DNA of 64,000 nt from Garcia nutans (lineage: Eukaryota > Streptophyta > Magnoliopsida > Malpighiales > Euphorbiaceae), in assembly GCA_947685225.1 (NCBI GenBank), contig CANTUV010000015.1, forward strand, positions 3,782,001 through 3,846,000, read 5' to 3'. How positions within the stretch are numbered: position 1 is the stretch's first letter; every line of letters starts with the position of its first letter. A program made the translations under genes and the position numbers. Positions 19,406 through 32,111 of this stretch are shown piece after piece. The notes beneath the pieces are model-generated. The model was given only the letters and a program-made list of their open reading frames with translations. It ran no database searches and was not told the DNA's origin.

Positions 19406-22101
19406 GTAATATCCTCATGTATGCCCTAGAAGTTTTGTTTTGTTGTTGTTGTTGTTGTTGTAAATGGGATTGAATGTATATGTTGTGTGATAAAAAAAAA
19501 TTGAAAAGAGAATGTTCATGTGTTATTTGAAAGAAAAGTGATGTGTAGAGAAGATGTATATGTAGTGTATATGGCAATATATATAGCATATATGTTGGTC
19601 AAAGGGAGAGTCAAGGTGTTGGATATAGTGGAAGAAGATATTTAGTTGTTGTTATAGAAATTACTATAAAGGGCATGCTAAATAAAAGGAAGTGTAATTA
19701 TGTTTAAAAGGGCATTTTGGTATTTCCTCTTTTGGAAATTGTGTGGTGGAGGTTAAAAGAGGATTTGACTTTTGTTTGATCAATTTCTTTTCTTCTTTTC
19801 ACGTGTGGCCGGCCAACTTAGAGAACAAGAGAGAAAAAAAGAGTTGATGATATTTGAAGCTCAAATTGAAGAAGTTTTCAAGTGGATAAGTGGAAATCCA
19901 AGAAGATTCATTATTTTTGGTAAGTCTCTCTTGATTCTCTTAGTTTATTTAAGTTGGTTGTGAGTTTGGTTGTGGATTTTTGATGGTAGGGTTGTGTTGA
20001 TTATTATATGTTGGATTTAATTGGTTGTGGTGTTGGTTTTGGATTTGAAGATGATAAGTTAAGAGTGATGTTGGTTTTAGGGTTTTGGAAATGGTAAGTG
20101 ATAAATTATATTGTGTTATTTTGGATTAGGTTTTGGAAGAAGGTGATTTGCTCTAATTTGAGAAGTGAAGAATTCTTGGAGAAAAGAAAGTGTTTAGAGT
20201 TGTATAATTGGTGCTAAAGGTAAGTACAAACTATATGGTTACAAACATGCATATGCTGTTTAATCTTAAAACACTTTTGTTTGTAAATGTGATAAGGTAT
20301 CAAATGTACTGTTAATGAATGTTGGTGATGAAAATATTGTGATGAGCATGTAAAATAATTGCTAATGATGTTGATTATGTCCATTTGAATGAGGTTATGT
20401 TGTGTACAATGTGTTTTAAGTTAACCAAAAGAAATTTGGCTACATTTAGGGTTTATGCATGAGAGACACGTAATTTGGGGCGGTCGCTATTATTCATGTG
20501 CGGTCGCGACTTAGGTCGGGCTTCTGACCGCGAAACCTACTGTAATAAGGTTTCATCTTTTGATTGTGAAGTGCGGTCGCGACTTAGGTCGGGCTTCTGA
20601 CCGCGAAACCTACTGTAATAAGGTTTCATCTTGTAATTGTATGGAGTGGTCGTATTCAGGTGAGGCGAGACCGCTAGAAAGGTTCTGTTCACCTTATTGG
20701 AAGCAACCTAATCCTGCAACAAGATTCTCAAATACATGTTAAATAGATCATCCATTTGAGTTGTCAAGGATAAAAATAGAGATCATTTGTCTAACATCAT
20801 TGTTGAATCATGAAATGTGAGATGATGATTTAATTGAATGAAACAAGGCATGGTTGCCAATATGATAATGAGAAGTGATAATGGAATTGATAATGCATAT
20901 GATATTACATGAACAAGGTTATGTATTGTGTATTGTGAGGCTTGTAAATGGTGATGTGTATTATGAATAATGTACTTTGAAATGTGATACCAATAATGCT
21001 ATATGCACAATATGAATTGAGATATGAAATGCTATAAAGTCATTGTGATTGGCTATGATGGTTCAATTGAAAGAAATGAGGCATGTTTGCCTAGTTGATG
21101 ATGAGATTTGAAAATGAAATGATAAATGAATTATGTGGCTAATGTGTTATTCCATTTTTAGAGTTTGTTGTTGGTGGCATGCCTAATATGAGTAACAATC
21201 TCTTGAAGTTAGGTTGGATTGAATCCTTGAAGCCTAATTGAGATGTTACAACCCTTGAAGCTAGGTTGGGTTGGTTCTTGAAGCCAAGTTGGGTTGAGGC
21301 TTAGCATGCTTTGCTCCCCTTGAAGCTTGGTTGAACCTAATCCTTGAAGCCTAGTTGGGTATATGATAATGATAAATGTGATAACAAAACCAAAGCATTA
21401 ACTCTGAAAATCGAATAGCATATTAGTGTGTCTTGGGCCCATGCTTGTCTTTGTTTAATGTGATTCATGAATGGTAAAATGATTGACTAATGAGATATAT
21501 GGAAAATTGTTGAAATGTGGTATGTATATATATATGTGAATATTAAATGTAAAGGTATGTTATTAGCTTTTCATCTATGGTGTTGTTTTTGTGAATAATA
21601 TGTATGACATTGCATGCATTAAAGCATGATTTGTCTTACTAAGCCGTTGGCTTAGCGCGATAGTGTTTAATCGCGCAGGTGATAGAGTTGACAGAGTTGA
21701 ACCCGAGAGTTCTTCGAGACCTAGTGAGAGTAGACATTGAAGGGTTTATTCTTGGATTTAAAGATCAGAGAAGAGCTGCCAATCATGTATAAATTCTTTA
21801 TGTTTTGTAAAGTATTGTGTATAATGTAAATATGTGTATATTTATAGATATGGACTTAAATGTTTTCATATATGTAAATATTTTATAAATTCCGCTGCGT
21901 ATTAAGTAAATGTATTTATATCTATTTTGTTTTATATTACAAGTAATTACTTATTTTTCTCTAATGTATAATGAGAAAGCTTATAGTATCTTTTAAAATG
22001 TTTTGAATGTTAATAAAAATCCGTAGCATTCCTATATTCGATACATGTATACTACATTGTGGTGTATGTAGTGTGTATGTATTGGGTGTGGGGGTGTTAC
22101 A
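19406..22101 (+). mobile_element. 3' LTR of B
   Basis: 2696 bp, TGTAATATCC...GGTGTTACA, followed by TATGC (22102-22106). It is uninterrupted and so gives the empty-site sequence for solo LTR G in the 5' copy (ATTCCGCTGCG at 21890-21900). Confidence 0.95.
21639..21675 (+). other. Twin stem-loop, B 3' LTR
   Basis: Identical to the 5' LTR copy: CTAAGCC/GGCTTAG, then CGCGAT/ATCGCG, then CAGGTGATAG. Confidence 0.75.
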
Positions 22102-22106
22102 TATGC
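22102..22106. repeat. Target-site duplication of B, right
   Basis: TATGC, equal to 9243-9247. Confidence 0.95.
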
Positions 22107-24535
22107 TATTCAAATTTTAGAGTTACTGCTTTGGTCCATAATGACACCATGTGTCTAGCCCCGTAGTCAATATATCCATGGATAATGTAACAGCCCCAGT
22201 CTCTTGGACCTCAACCCGGCTAGATCCTTAGGCCCCAGTATCTTGGTCCTCAACCTGGCTAGACTGCTACAGTTTTTGAGGCTTACGACCCAGTCTTTTC
22301 ACCCCAAAAATATCATATTTATCAACTGGCCTGGCTTACGACCTAGTCTTTTCACCATTCCAGCGTTTAGCCCGTAGGCAATCATAGGCAAGCCGCCAAA
22401 CCCAGAACTCTGAAAATTGAATAACATACAAGGCACACAATTTATTCATATTTCTCATTATCAAATTCTTTCATAATTCCTTTATCAAAACTTTTCTCAT
22501 GATCAAACTAGGTACATTGCCTTATTATATCATCGTTTTCTCACTTTTTTTTTCATTTATTCATTTTTCTCATTATCAATTTATTTCTCATTGTCATATA
22601 TTCAATCTAGGCACATTGCCTTATTTTCACATTTTTTTCTCATTTTTCACATCTTTCTCATTTTCTCACTTTTCTCACTTTTCTCATTTTTATCAATATT
22701 AATTCATTTCATTATTCCGCATATCTTATTTTTGCATTCACAACACATTACCCAATTACTTTGGGTATTTTCACATAATATACATATTTCACATTCTACA
22801 CAATTTAGCCATTATCAATGGCTTTTCACAATGCATTTAACACATATATGACATTACAAATGTCATAGCACATTATTAATACATAATCAATGAACCTAGT
22901 AACTTAACACATTTTCCAACCAAAATGTGCTAAGCCCAAATGTCATGCAAATATAAACAATATATTCAAAGTTTGTACATACCTCTACTAGCAACCCAAA
23001 GCAAGCTTAACACAACCTCCAATCCTATCTTTCCAACTTGTCCTTCACCACTTGGATGAAGCAAATCAACCTCCCTCAATGCCTATACCAAATGCGATCA
23101 TAGATAATCATTTAATATCACATTCTAAGGTATTCTCAACATCAAACCATAATTAAACATCAATCTAAACCAAATCCCAAAATTAAACTTCACCTCACTT
23201 TAACTTTGAAAAACCATATCAAGCCATTTAAAGTAGTGTTTTAAGTTTATTAATATCATTAGAAATATATTTTAGCATGTTTAAACCAATTACATTAATT
23301 AACCACATGCTTATGTCCAAAACCCTAAAATGACATAACCTTCACCATTAAAGGATCTCCATTCCAACTCAATCAAATTATCATTTCAATCTTATTTCCA
23401 CCACTTATATCCTTAAATAACATGATTTAAGCATTAAAATCAAACAATTAATCATTCTTTGAAAATTCACTTTTTCAAAACGCTAAATCAATACTACCCT
23501 CTTCAAACTCTAACCAAACACAACCAAATCCAATATTTGACTTTAAAATACTTGTTTATGCATCAAAACAACTCATTTGGAATCAATTTTCAAAATTAAA
23601 AATCATGATTTCAAAAACTCAAATGTTCCATAACCCTAAATTCTCTCTCTTCACCAATTTTACCCAAACTCAACCATTTCTTTAATCCAACCTTAAAATC
23701 ATTTTTTACTCATCAAAAGAACATCTTCCATACGCATTCCAACAATTATAACATGCTCTTTCAAAAACTCAATTCATACATATTCATAAGCTTTAAAGAA
23801 CTTCATAATTTTGAAAATAAAGCTTACTTACTTGTTGAAAAATCACCAAAACTTCTCTTATTCCCTTGAAACCTTGAAGAATTTGATGATGGAAGAAGCT
23901 AAAAGTCTCCCTCTTTGGCCATGAAATTCATCCTTGAAGGAAAGAAGAAGAAGAAGACTATTTTTTTTATTTCTCTTTCCTTTCACCCTTTAATTTTAAA
24001 CCATATATATATATTAAAATAATTTAATAATTAATTATTTAATTAATAAATTAAAATTCCTAAATTCTCTCTTCCATTCAAAAATAATTTATTTTTGAAT
24101 TATTTTATTAATTTTAAATTTCTAAGATTTTATTACCAAAATACCCTTTACTTTGACTTTTCTTTTAAAAAGTGTTGACTTTTATATGTTATGTATATTT
24201 TACATATATATCACATATATGTTCTACTTTTTTCATTTAAAACCATTAATTTAATTTATCCATTTAAATTATAATTTATTTTATCAAATTTTCAAAAATT
24301 AAAACTTTTCAAAAATTTGGGATATTACACATATGCACAAGTAATGTGTATCTTATATACATATCAAATGTACCTTATATGTGTATTAAATATTAAGTAT
24401 GTAATGTATTAATCCAACATATACAATTAATATACCATATGAATATGTTATATATACTCTAGATATATATATTGAGTATATACAATTTATATCTCCAAAT
24501 ACTTATTTAATTTCTCCAAAATCACGGATGTTACA
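22107..24535 (-). mobile_element. Solo LTR F, right part
   Basis: Continues the minus-oriented LTR. The reverse complement follows D's LTR (GTCATTATGGACCAAAGCAG-like junction, then exon-like and donor regions near 23830 and 22985). On the element strand it starts TGTAACATCCGTG at 24535. An alternative start, TGTAATATCCC at 24329, exists, but only 24535 gives a near match of target duplication (GGTTA with GGTCA). Several TCTCATTTTTC tracts (22540-22690) give spurious frames. Confidence 0.75.
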
Positions 24536-24912
24536 GGTTAGGGTCAGCTTAGCAGGAGTCTTAGTAGTAGAGATAGAGGCAAGGACCTGCTGCTTCAGTG
24601 GCTAGTACTCTGACTACAGCATCATAGAGATCTACTCCACCCATTTATGCCACGTGTGGCAGGGCACATAAGGGTATTTTTTGGATGGCTAGTGCTTCAA
24701 TGGTTTGTTTTAGGTGTGGGTCAACAAATCATTTTATTAGAAACTGCCCCAAAGTAGCCAGAGATAGGTTAGGCTGAGACTGTTGTATCTAGACCTGGTG
24801 GCTGAGGGGGTCAAGGTGGTGGAGGCAGTAGCAGAGGTAGTTGAGCTGGGTCCAGTCATAGAGGAGGATCCACATTTTGTGGTAGATTAGGTGATGTAGG
24901 GACATCACAATG
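24536..24912 (+). pseudogene. Element A gag fragment 2 (zinc-knuckle region)
   Basis: Resumes where 8430 stopped. It includes a recognisable zinc knuckle (CFRCGSTNHFIRNC near 24707-24750) preceded by a first knuckle with a lost cysteine, as in B at 15660-15775. It contains stop codons. It is interrupted at 24913 by solo LTR J. Confidence 0.85.
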
Positions 24913-25414
24913 TGTAACACCCCTTCCCGACCTACGAATAAGCCGGGGAGGAATGTCACATCGGGATGCGAGCTCTGGTTACAATGTCTTAATTAAGAAT
25001 TCTTATGAAAAATTTTTCAAAAAAATTGGGCGGAGTTTCCCCTAAAAAGTGGGGTTCCCAAGTGTTGCCAAAACTGATTTTTTTGATTTTTTTTCTATAA
25101 AAACACTTTTGTTCACAATTCAACTCAAGAACACTCCCAATAATAATCTCCCTTATATCCTCAGCTACACTCTGCAAGAAAATTTCACACTTCTATATCG
25201 TTTCTCAAGATCACATATCATTTGCTAAGTTTCATTACCATACTACTGTTTATTCTCTTGTTACATACACCATAATACTTAATATGTTTAACAAACCTTT
25301 ACAATAGATATAACGTACATTCCATACTACTATTTTATGTCAAAATTCCTACCCTATTCGCCGTCGAGCTGGTGCGGGCCGCTGCAGAAATGCTGATCTT
25401 CTATCAACTACCTG

Positions 25415-25454
25415 CGAGTTAGACATATAACTCGCTGAGCAACTTATTGCCCAG
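25415..25454 (-). other. Twin stem-loop in LTR J, different stem sequence
   Basis: On the element strand, stem 1 is CTGGGCAA/TTGCTCAG with a 4-nt loop (one G-U pair). Stem 2 is CGAGTTA/TAACTCG with a 6-nt loop, fully paired, followed by CAGGTAG. Most stem bases differ from B's, yet the pairing, order and trailing CAGGT are kept. Confidence 0.75.
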
Positions 25455-25703
25455 TGGGTACTTTAACCATTGCCGAATATAAATAGTGCAAGGAAGGTTG
25501 TTGAAACACATATAAAAATAGAATACTGCATAATTAAACTATTTTAATACAATCATCATATTTATATTTTCTAATTAAGTTAAGATTCACATTCTGTATG
25601 TAAATAACATGTAATATAACTTCATTATAATTACGAGTTAGTCTGCTCCACTAGGTAATTATGAATACACCGATCTCGAAATGAGGCCTCGTATAGAGTT
25701 ACG

Positions 25704-25828
25704 CGTGGTCTTGACCTCACACAACTAATTGCCATGGTCTTGGTCTCACACGATATGGAATATACAACATAACTGCGTGGTCTTGGTCTCACACGACTAG
25801 TTGCCATGATCTTGACCTCACACGATAT
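25704..25828. repeat. Short repeats in LTR J
   Basis: Four copies of a GTGGTCTTGGTCTCACACGA-like motif, alternately followed by CTAGTTGCC and TATG/TATAACC. Confidence 0.75.
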
Positions 25829-27893
25829 AACCGCGCGTGCGTAAGTAATATCCAGACCGAAGCTGTTAAGATAGTACTGCCGGTAGGATGGCATGCCAAA
25901 CCCCCATTACAGACCGGTTTTACCCATTGACCGAGTAGAGCATATATAACATTTCATATATACCCATTCACTTCGTATATATACCACATATTCTCCATGT
26001 ATATACAATATATACTTAAACAAATACCACATATACTCACATATGTATCATATGTATTCACATATATACCATATACATGCATATATATACCATATATACA
26101 CGTATTCCCCACGTATATACCTTATCTATATATTCACATGATAACGAACATGTATTCCATCACGTGACTTTTATCACGGTTATGAAATTCAGATTGATTT
26201 TCTCCTCTTTTCCATCTAATTTATTCTTCATATTCATACTTAAACTCAATACCAAAAATAAAATGATAAAACACCCACACCAAGTTTTTGACCAAGTTAA
26301 TAATGAAAAATTACCATATAAACAATAAACTCTGGTTCTTGACCCAACTTGATCCTTGTTTTAGAAACTTTGTATAAAATAATCCACTTGGCTAAAAACT
26401 CTAAAATTTTTACAGAATTTAGTTTTGCATCTTAAAATCATTCCTTTTAAATTTTATATCAAACTGGACACAAAATATTGGTCAACTAGTTCACCCAACT
26501 AGACTGCTCCAGTTGCCCTGCATCCTGGAAGCAGTTCTAAATTTTGTGAATTCCGTAAATTAAATTCAATAAATGTGGTTCCAAATTATTTTTCTCAAAT
26601 ATTAGACTCACTAACAACAACATATCCAAAATTCAATAGAATATTATTTTTCTACATTTTATTAAAAAACCAGAAAGCTGGCTGTCTCAGTCAAGGTACC
26701 TGCTGGAGCAGGTCTAATAAAAATAATTTTTCCAAAATCATAACCATTCCAAATTCAACTCAACATATTTTTCATTCATTCGAGACTCATTGAGACACAA
26801 CATATCAAAAATGCAACTCAAGATAATTTTTCTATATTTAATTAAAAATCATACAAGTCACAGTATTTTACTAATTGTAAAACAGAAAAATTTAAAAAGG
26901 AGTTCAATGGTTAAAGTACCAAACCTTACTATTTCTTAGTCCTTTATCTATATCACTTCCTTTCCTTCCTTGTCTCCTTGATTTCCTATGAAATTTAACA
27001 TCACATATACAAAGGTAAGAACCCTAGGTATAGACATAGTCTTATCTTATGATTTTTCTAATGGTTGCTAGCTTATTTTCACCATTAAACACCATTTCTA
27101 TTCATTCTCCAACTATTTTGCTATTCTCCATCATATTCATCAACTTTCTAATATTTTCCCTAATTAAACATGACTTTAAGTCATTCCATACAAAGCCTAA
27201 TACTCAAATTAAATGAAAGAAAAGAAGTTAGCTTGAAGAATTAACTTAATTTCTCTTGAAAAAAAACTTGATAAATCACTTAGAAATTGAAACTTTCCCT
27301 TGGCTCTTTTGGAAGAAGCCCACGGCAATGGAGTCCCAAAATGAAGATAATGGAATTTTCTAGGTGTTAGGCATGTGTCTTATGCTTTAAGACAAAATTT
27401 AAATGTTAGATAATTATTTAATTAATTAATTTATTATTTTAAACTTGAATGGTCTTGATTTATCCACCAAAATTGAACAAATGGCCATGATTTGGCCACT
27501 TAAAAGTTACTTTTCCTTCTTTATAATTTTGCCCCTCAAATTGGTTCTATTTAAAAAATTGCCACTCCGGTGGAAATGACCAAAATGCCCTTGTTGCAAA
27601 ATCATCCGTAACTTTCAAACCGTGCATATTCGGGAAAAATCGTGCGCCACCGTTACGATCCGATAAATTCCGAGAACACATCTATTACATCCATTATGGG
27701 CACTATTAAGAACCGACATAACTTTTTTGAAAAGTACCTTTAGGTCCTCAGCCTCTTAAAAAAATTTCAATTAGGTCTCGTCAGCTCCACTGTGTACACC
27801 AATTTCATATTTGACTATCCTGAGCCTCTATTTGACCACTCGTTCATGTCCTCCTTACCTATTACTCGACTATCTAGCCTTTGGGATGTGACA

Positions 27894-30800
27894 CAATGTG
27901 TATATGTGATGTAGAGATAGTCAGATGATTCAACTGTGATAGCTGGTATTTTCTCTTTATTTAGTACTTTAGTTTATGCATTGATAGACCCTAGGTTGAT
28001 GTATTCATACATTAATGCATCCATCTTGGCTATGAGTGATGTGTATTTAGAGTCCTTAGTCTTTGATGTGCTGGTTACCAATCCTTTAGGGAACAGTATG
28101 GTGGTTAGTAAAGTATACCAGGATAGTCCAGCTGTAGTGCATGATGAGGAGTTTCTCGGTGACTTGATTGAGATGCCCTTTAGGGAGTATAATGTGATTC
28201 TTGGTATAGACTGGTTATCCAAACATGGGGCTGTAATAGACTGTTAGTGGAAATGTGTGACTTTGAAAACACGTGATGGGAAAGATGTAGTGGCATCTAG
28301 TGAGTAGAGACACCTTGCATCCAGTTTCATTTCAGCTATGTTAGCTAGGAGGATGATTTGAAAGGGGTGTGAGGCATATTTGTCTTATGCTATAGATACC
28401 AGGGTTGTGGGATCTCAGCTGGTTAGTATCCCTACAGCAGCAGAGTTTTGAATGTGTTCCCTGATGATTTGCCAAAATTACCTCTAGAGAGAGAGGTGCA
28501 GTTTGGTATTGATTTGAGGCCTGACATAACTCCCATCTCTATTACTCCTTATCGAATGGCACCTGTTGAATTAAAGGAGTTAAAGGTGTAGTAACAGAAG
28601 TTGCTTGATAAATGGTTCATTTGCCCTAGCATAAATAACACCGTGGAGAGCACCAATGTTGTTTGTAAAGAAGAAGGATGGCACTTTAGGATTGTGCATT
28701 GATTATTGTCAGTTGGATAAAGCAACCATTAAGAATAGATACCCATTACCTTACATCGATGATCTCTTTGATCAGTTGAAGGGATTTGCAGTGTTTTCCA
28801 ACATTGATTTGATATCAAGGTATCATAAGTTGAGGGTTAGGGATGCAGATGTGACTAAGATTGCATTCTGCATGAGATATGGCCATTATTAGTTCTTAGT
28901 GATGCCTTTTGAGTTAACAGATGCACCAGCTGCATTTATGGATTTGATGAATCAGGTGCTTAGGCCATACTTGGATCAATTTGTGGTGGTGTTCATTGAT
29001 GATATTTCAGTATACTCTCGCAGTAAAGAAGAGCATGATAGACATTTATAGATTGTGTTGCAGGCTTTAAGGGAGAAACAATTGTATGCCAAGTTGTCCA
29101 AGGGTGAATGATTGTTGGATTAAGTGACTTTCCTCGAGCATTTTGCTTCAATAGAGGGTATAAAAGTTGATCCTAGTAAAGTTGAGATAATTTTGAATTG
29201 GAGTCCACCAAAGAATGTCACTAACATAAGAAGTTTTCTTGTGTTGGCTGGTTATTACCATCGGTTTGTGAAGGGATTTTCCATGATAGCTTCTCAACTC
29301 ACCATACTACTTCAAAAGGATGTGAAATTTGTATGGAGAAACCAATGTTAGGCAAGCTTTAATTAGTTGAGAGACATGTTGACTTAAGCTCCAGTTCTTT
29401 ACTCTACCTGTAGAAGGCAAACCATATGTGATATATAGTGATGTGTAACAAAGTGGTTTAGGTTGTTTATTGATGCAGGAAGGTAGAGTTATTGCATATG
29501 CTTCAAGACAGATGAAGCCTCATAACTTAAACTATTTGACTCATGATTTGGAGTTGGCAGCCATTATTTTTTCATTAAAAATTTGGAGACACCACTTACA
29601 TTGAGAGAAATGTTTTATCTATACGGATCACAAGAGTTTGAAGTATTTGGGGGTTTAGAAAGAATTGAAACTGGGACAAAGGCGATGGTTAGATTTAATA
29701 AAAGATTATGAATGTTTAATTGACTACTACCAGGGCAAGGCTAATGTAGTTGCTGATACCTTCAGTCAAAAATCTATGGCAGGGTTGATTGCATATGCTC
29801 TCATGTTACTTGTTAAGTTGAGAGCTTTACATGCTAGGTTTGAGGTGTGTCATGATGGTGCACTTTTGGCTGAGTTGTAGATAAGGCCATTACTACTTGA
29901 TCTGATTAAAGAGGGACAAAAGATAGATGTGAGAATTCAGAAGATTATGAAGGACTGCAAAAAGGGGGAAAGCATGGATTTTTATGTGAGATATGATGAC
30001 AGTGTGTGGTACAGAGATAGACTATGTATTCCTGATGATATAGAATTGAAGAAGAGAATTTTTGAGGAGGCATATCAATTATCTTACGCTATGCACATTA
30101 GAAGTACCAAGATGTATCAAGATTTGAAGTGGTGGTATTGGTGGTCAGGGATGAAGAAGGACCTAGCATCATTTGTATCTCGATGCCTCACTTGTTAGAG
30201 AGTGAAAGCTGAACACCAGGTTCTTTCAGGGTTGCTATAACCATTATTATTTCATGAGTGGAAGTGGGAACAAGTGACCATGGATTTTGTGGCTGGACTA
30301 CCTTTGACCTAGAGGAAGCGTGATACAATTTGGGTAATAATGGATAGATTAACAAAGTTAGCTCATTTTCTTCTAGTTAAGATGGATTACTCACTAGATA
30401 TGCTAGTTGAATTATACATTAATAAAGTGGTAAGATTTCATGGAGTCCTTATTTCTATTATGTCAGATCGAGATTCAAGATTTACATCCAGATTCTGGAA
30501 GTGCTTGCAGGATACCTGGGTTCTCGATTACATTTTAGTACTCCTTTCCATCTGTGGACAGATGGATAGTCAGAGATAGTAATACAAGTCTTAGAGGACA
30601 TGTTAAGGAGCTATGTTATCGAGTTTACTGGAAGGTTGGATAGGCACTTATCATTAGGTGAATTTGCATTCAATAATAGCTTTCAGTCTAGCATTGGGAT
30701 GGCTCCTTATAAGGCTTTGCATGGCAGGAAGTGTAGGTCACTGTTGTGTTGGGATGAGGTCAGAGAAGGTAAGCTGGTGGATCCTAATTTAATCAAAGAA

Positions 30801-31322
30801 ATAAAAGAGATAGTGAAAGTAATTCAAGATCATTTGAAAGCAGCTTCAGACCGACATAAATCATACATAGACTTGAAGAGAAAAGATATAGTGTTTAGTG
30901 TGGGGGATAAGGTATTCCTGAAGACATCTCCTTAGAAGAAGATTTTGAGATTTGGATGAAAAAGAAAGTTGAGTCCTTGTTTCATTAGTCCATATGAGGT
31001 ACTAGAAAGAGTAAGACTGGTGGCATATAGATTGGCTTTGCCACTCGAGTTATACAAGATGCACATTGTCATACATGTCTCTATGCTTTGGAGGTACATA
31101 TCAAATCCATCTCATATTTTATTAGTTGATTTGATTGAGGTGAGTCCAAATTCAACCTACGAAGAAGAGCCAATGTCTATTTTGGTAAGGGAGGTAAAAG
31201 AGTTAAGGAATAATAAGGTGTCATTAGTTAAAGTATTATGGAGGAACCATTCTACTAAGGAAATGGCATAGGAGAGTGAGCAAGTTATGCGGAGCCAGTA
31301 TCCTCAACTCTTTCAGAGTTGA
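27894..31322 (+). pseudogene. Element A protease-pol pseudogene (Tekay/Del-like)
   Basis: Collinear with B's pol from the protease (LIDPRLMYSYI near 27985) through RT (FIDD kept near 29000), RNase H, integrase and the chromodomain (VKVLWRNHSTKE near 31230). It has many stops and several frameshifts. Typical cases are CAG to TAG at 30196 and TGG to TAG at 31269. Open pieces include 27936-28247, 28656-28892, 29124-29351, 29665-29880, 29929-30198, 30340-30579, 30600-30935 and 30969-31271. It is not functional and is older than everything nested in it. Confidence 0.92.
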
Positions 31323-31366
31323 TATCATATAATTTCTAGGACAAAATTACTTACGAGGGAGAGAGT

Positions 31367-32111
31367 TGTAACATCCATAACTTTCTTTAAGTATTAAAAT
31401 AAAAATTAATAAAAATTAAATAAATACTTTATAAGGTTAAATAAAGTGTTGGAAGTATGAAAATGTAAAATGAATATGTAAGATATAAAGAAAATATACA
31501 TTGGACACATAATGTACACATGATATCTACCTAACATATACATTGGACACATAATGTACATATGACATCTACCTAATATACACAATTTTAGAAAAAAAAG
31601 ATAAAGTTAGGTTAAAAGTTAAATAAAATTAATTAATTAATTAATTGTAATTAATTAACATTAAAATTAAGATAATTACAGATAGGAAAAAAATATCACA
31701 TTATTTTAATGTTTAATTATTTAGAAAACATGTATATAAGTGGGGGTAAAATTGAAAATGTTGGAAAGAAAACTCATCTTGTTCTTCTTCTAACCATGGA
31801 GGCAGAATCTTAAGAGAAATAAGGGGATTTTTCTTCATCCAAAACACTAAATTTCACAAATATTTCAAAGGATTCAAGGTATTTTTGAATATTAATCAAG
31901 GTTTAGGTAAGCAATTTATACTATAAGCTTGGTTTTAATGAGTTTTAAGAATATGTAAATTTTGGGATTTTGATGGGAGATAACATAATTATTGAAATGG
32001 GTGTAGAAGGTGTTGTTTTGATGATGAGACAAAGATTATATGGTTAGATAGTTGATTTGGTTAAGTATAGATGGAGTTTGGAAGGGTTAGTAAGAAAGGG
32101 TTTTGGAATAG
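31367..32111 (+). mobile_element. 3' LTR of element A, truncated
   Basis: Begins TGTAACATCC after a purine tract (ACGAGGGAGAGAG). It holds a donor-like TTTAGGTAAGC near 31905 after an exon-like stretch, as in the other Tekay-type LTRs. It is cut at 32111 by element C, and its remainder is not found to the right of C. Confidence 0.8.

Larger units (their letters stand above)
9248..22101 (+). mobile_element. Element B, nearly intact Tekay/Del-like retrotransposon
   Basis: Complete plan: 5' LTR (9248-11738 plus 14341-14547), primer site, gag, protease-RT-RNase H-integrase-chromodomain, purine tract and 3' LTR (19406-22101), flanked by TATGC duplications. Without the nested solo LTR G the two LTRs are 2698 and 2696 bp. 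By eye they differ by about 15 substitutions and one 2-bp indel (TTGCATTGCATT against TTGCATGCATT), so it inserted recently. The only clear coding defect is an in-frame TAG at 15585-15587. The chromodomain and long LTRs place it in the Tekay/Del chromoviruses. Confidence 0.95.
24913..27893 (-). mobile_element. Solo LTR J
   Basis: 2981 bp, TGTAACACCCC at 24913 to GATGTGACA at 27893, with CAATG on both sides (24908-24912 and 27894-27898). Orientation is minus, judged from the twin stem-loop and from 26395-26900, which is the reverse complement of the core of LTR G (12430-12965). It has no internal domain and no convincing protein. It contains TATATACCAT-type repeats (25920-26130) and a short tandem block (25704-25828). 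Confidence 0.9.

Noticed and set aside
24329..24535. Alternative 5' boundary of solo LTR F at 24329 (TGTAATATCCC)
   Set aside because: It would leave no matching target duplication, whereas 24535 gives GGTTA against GGTCA. Still not fully excluded.
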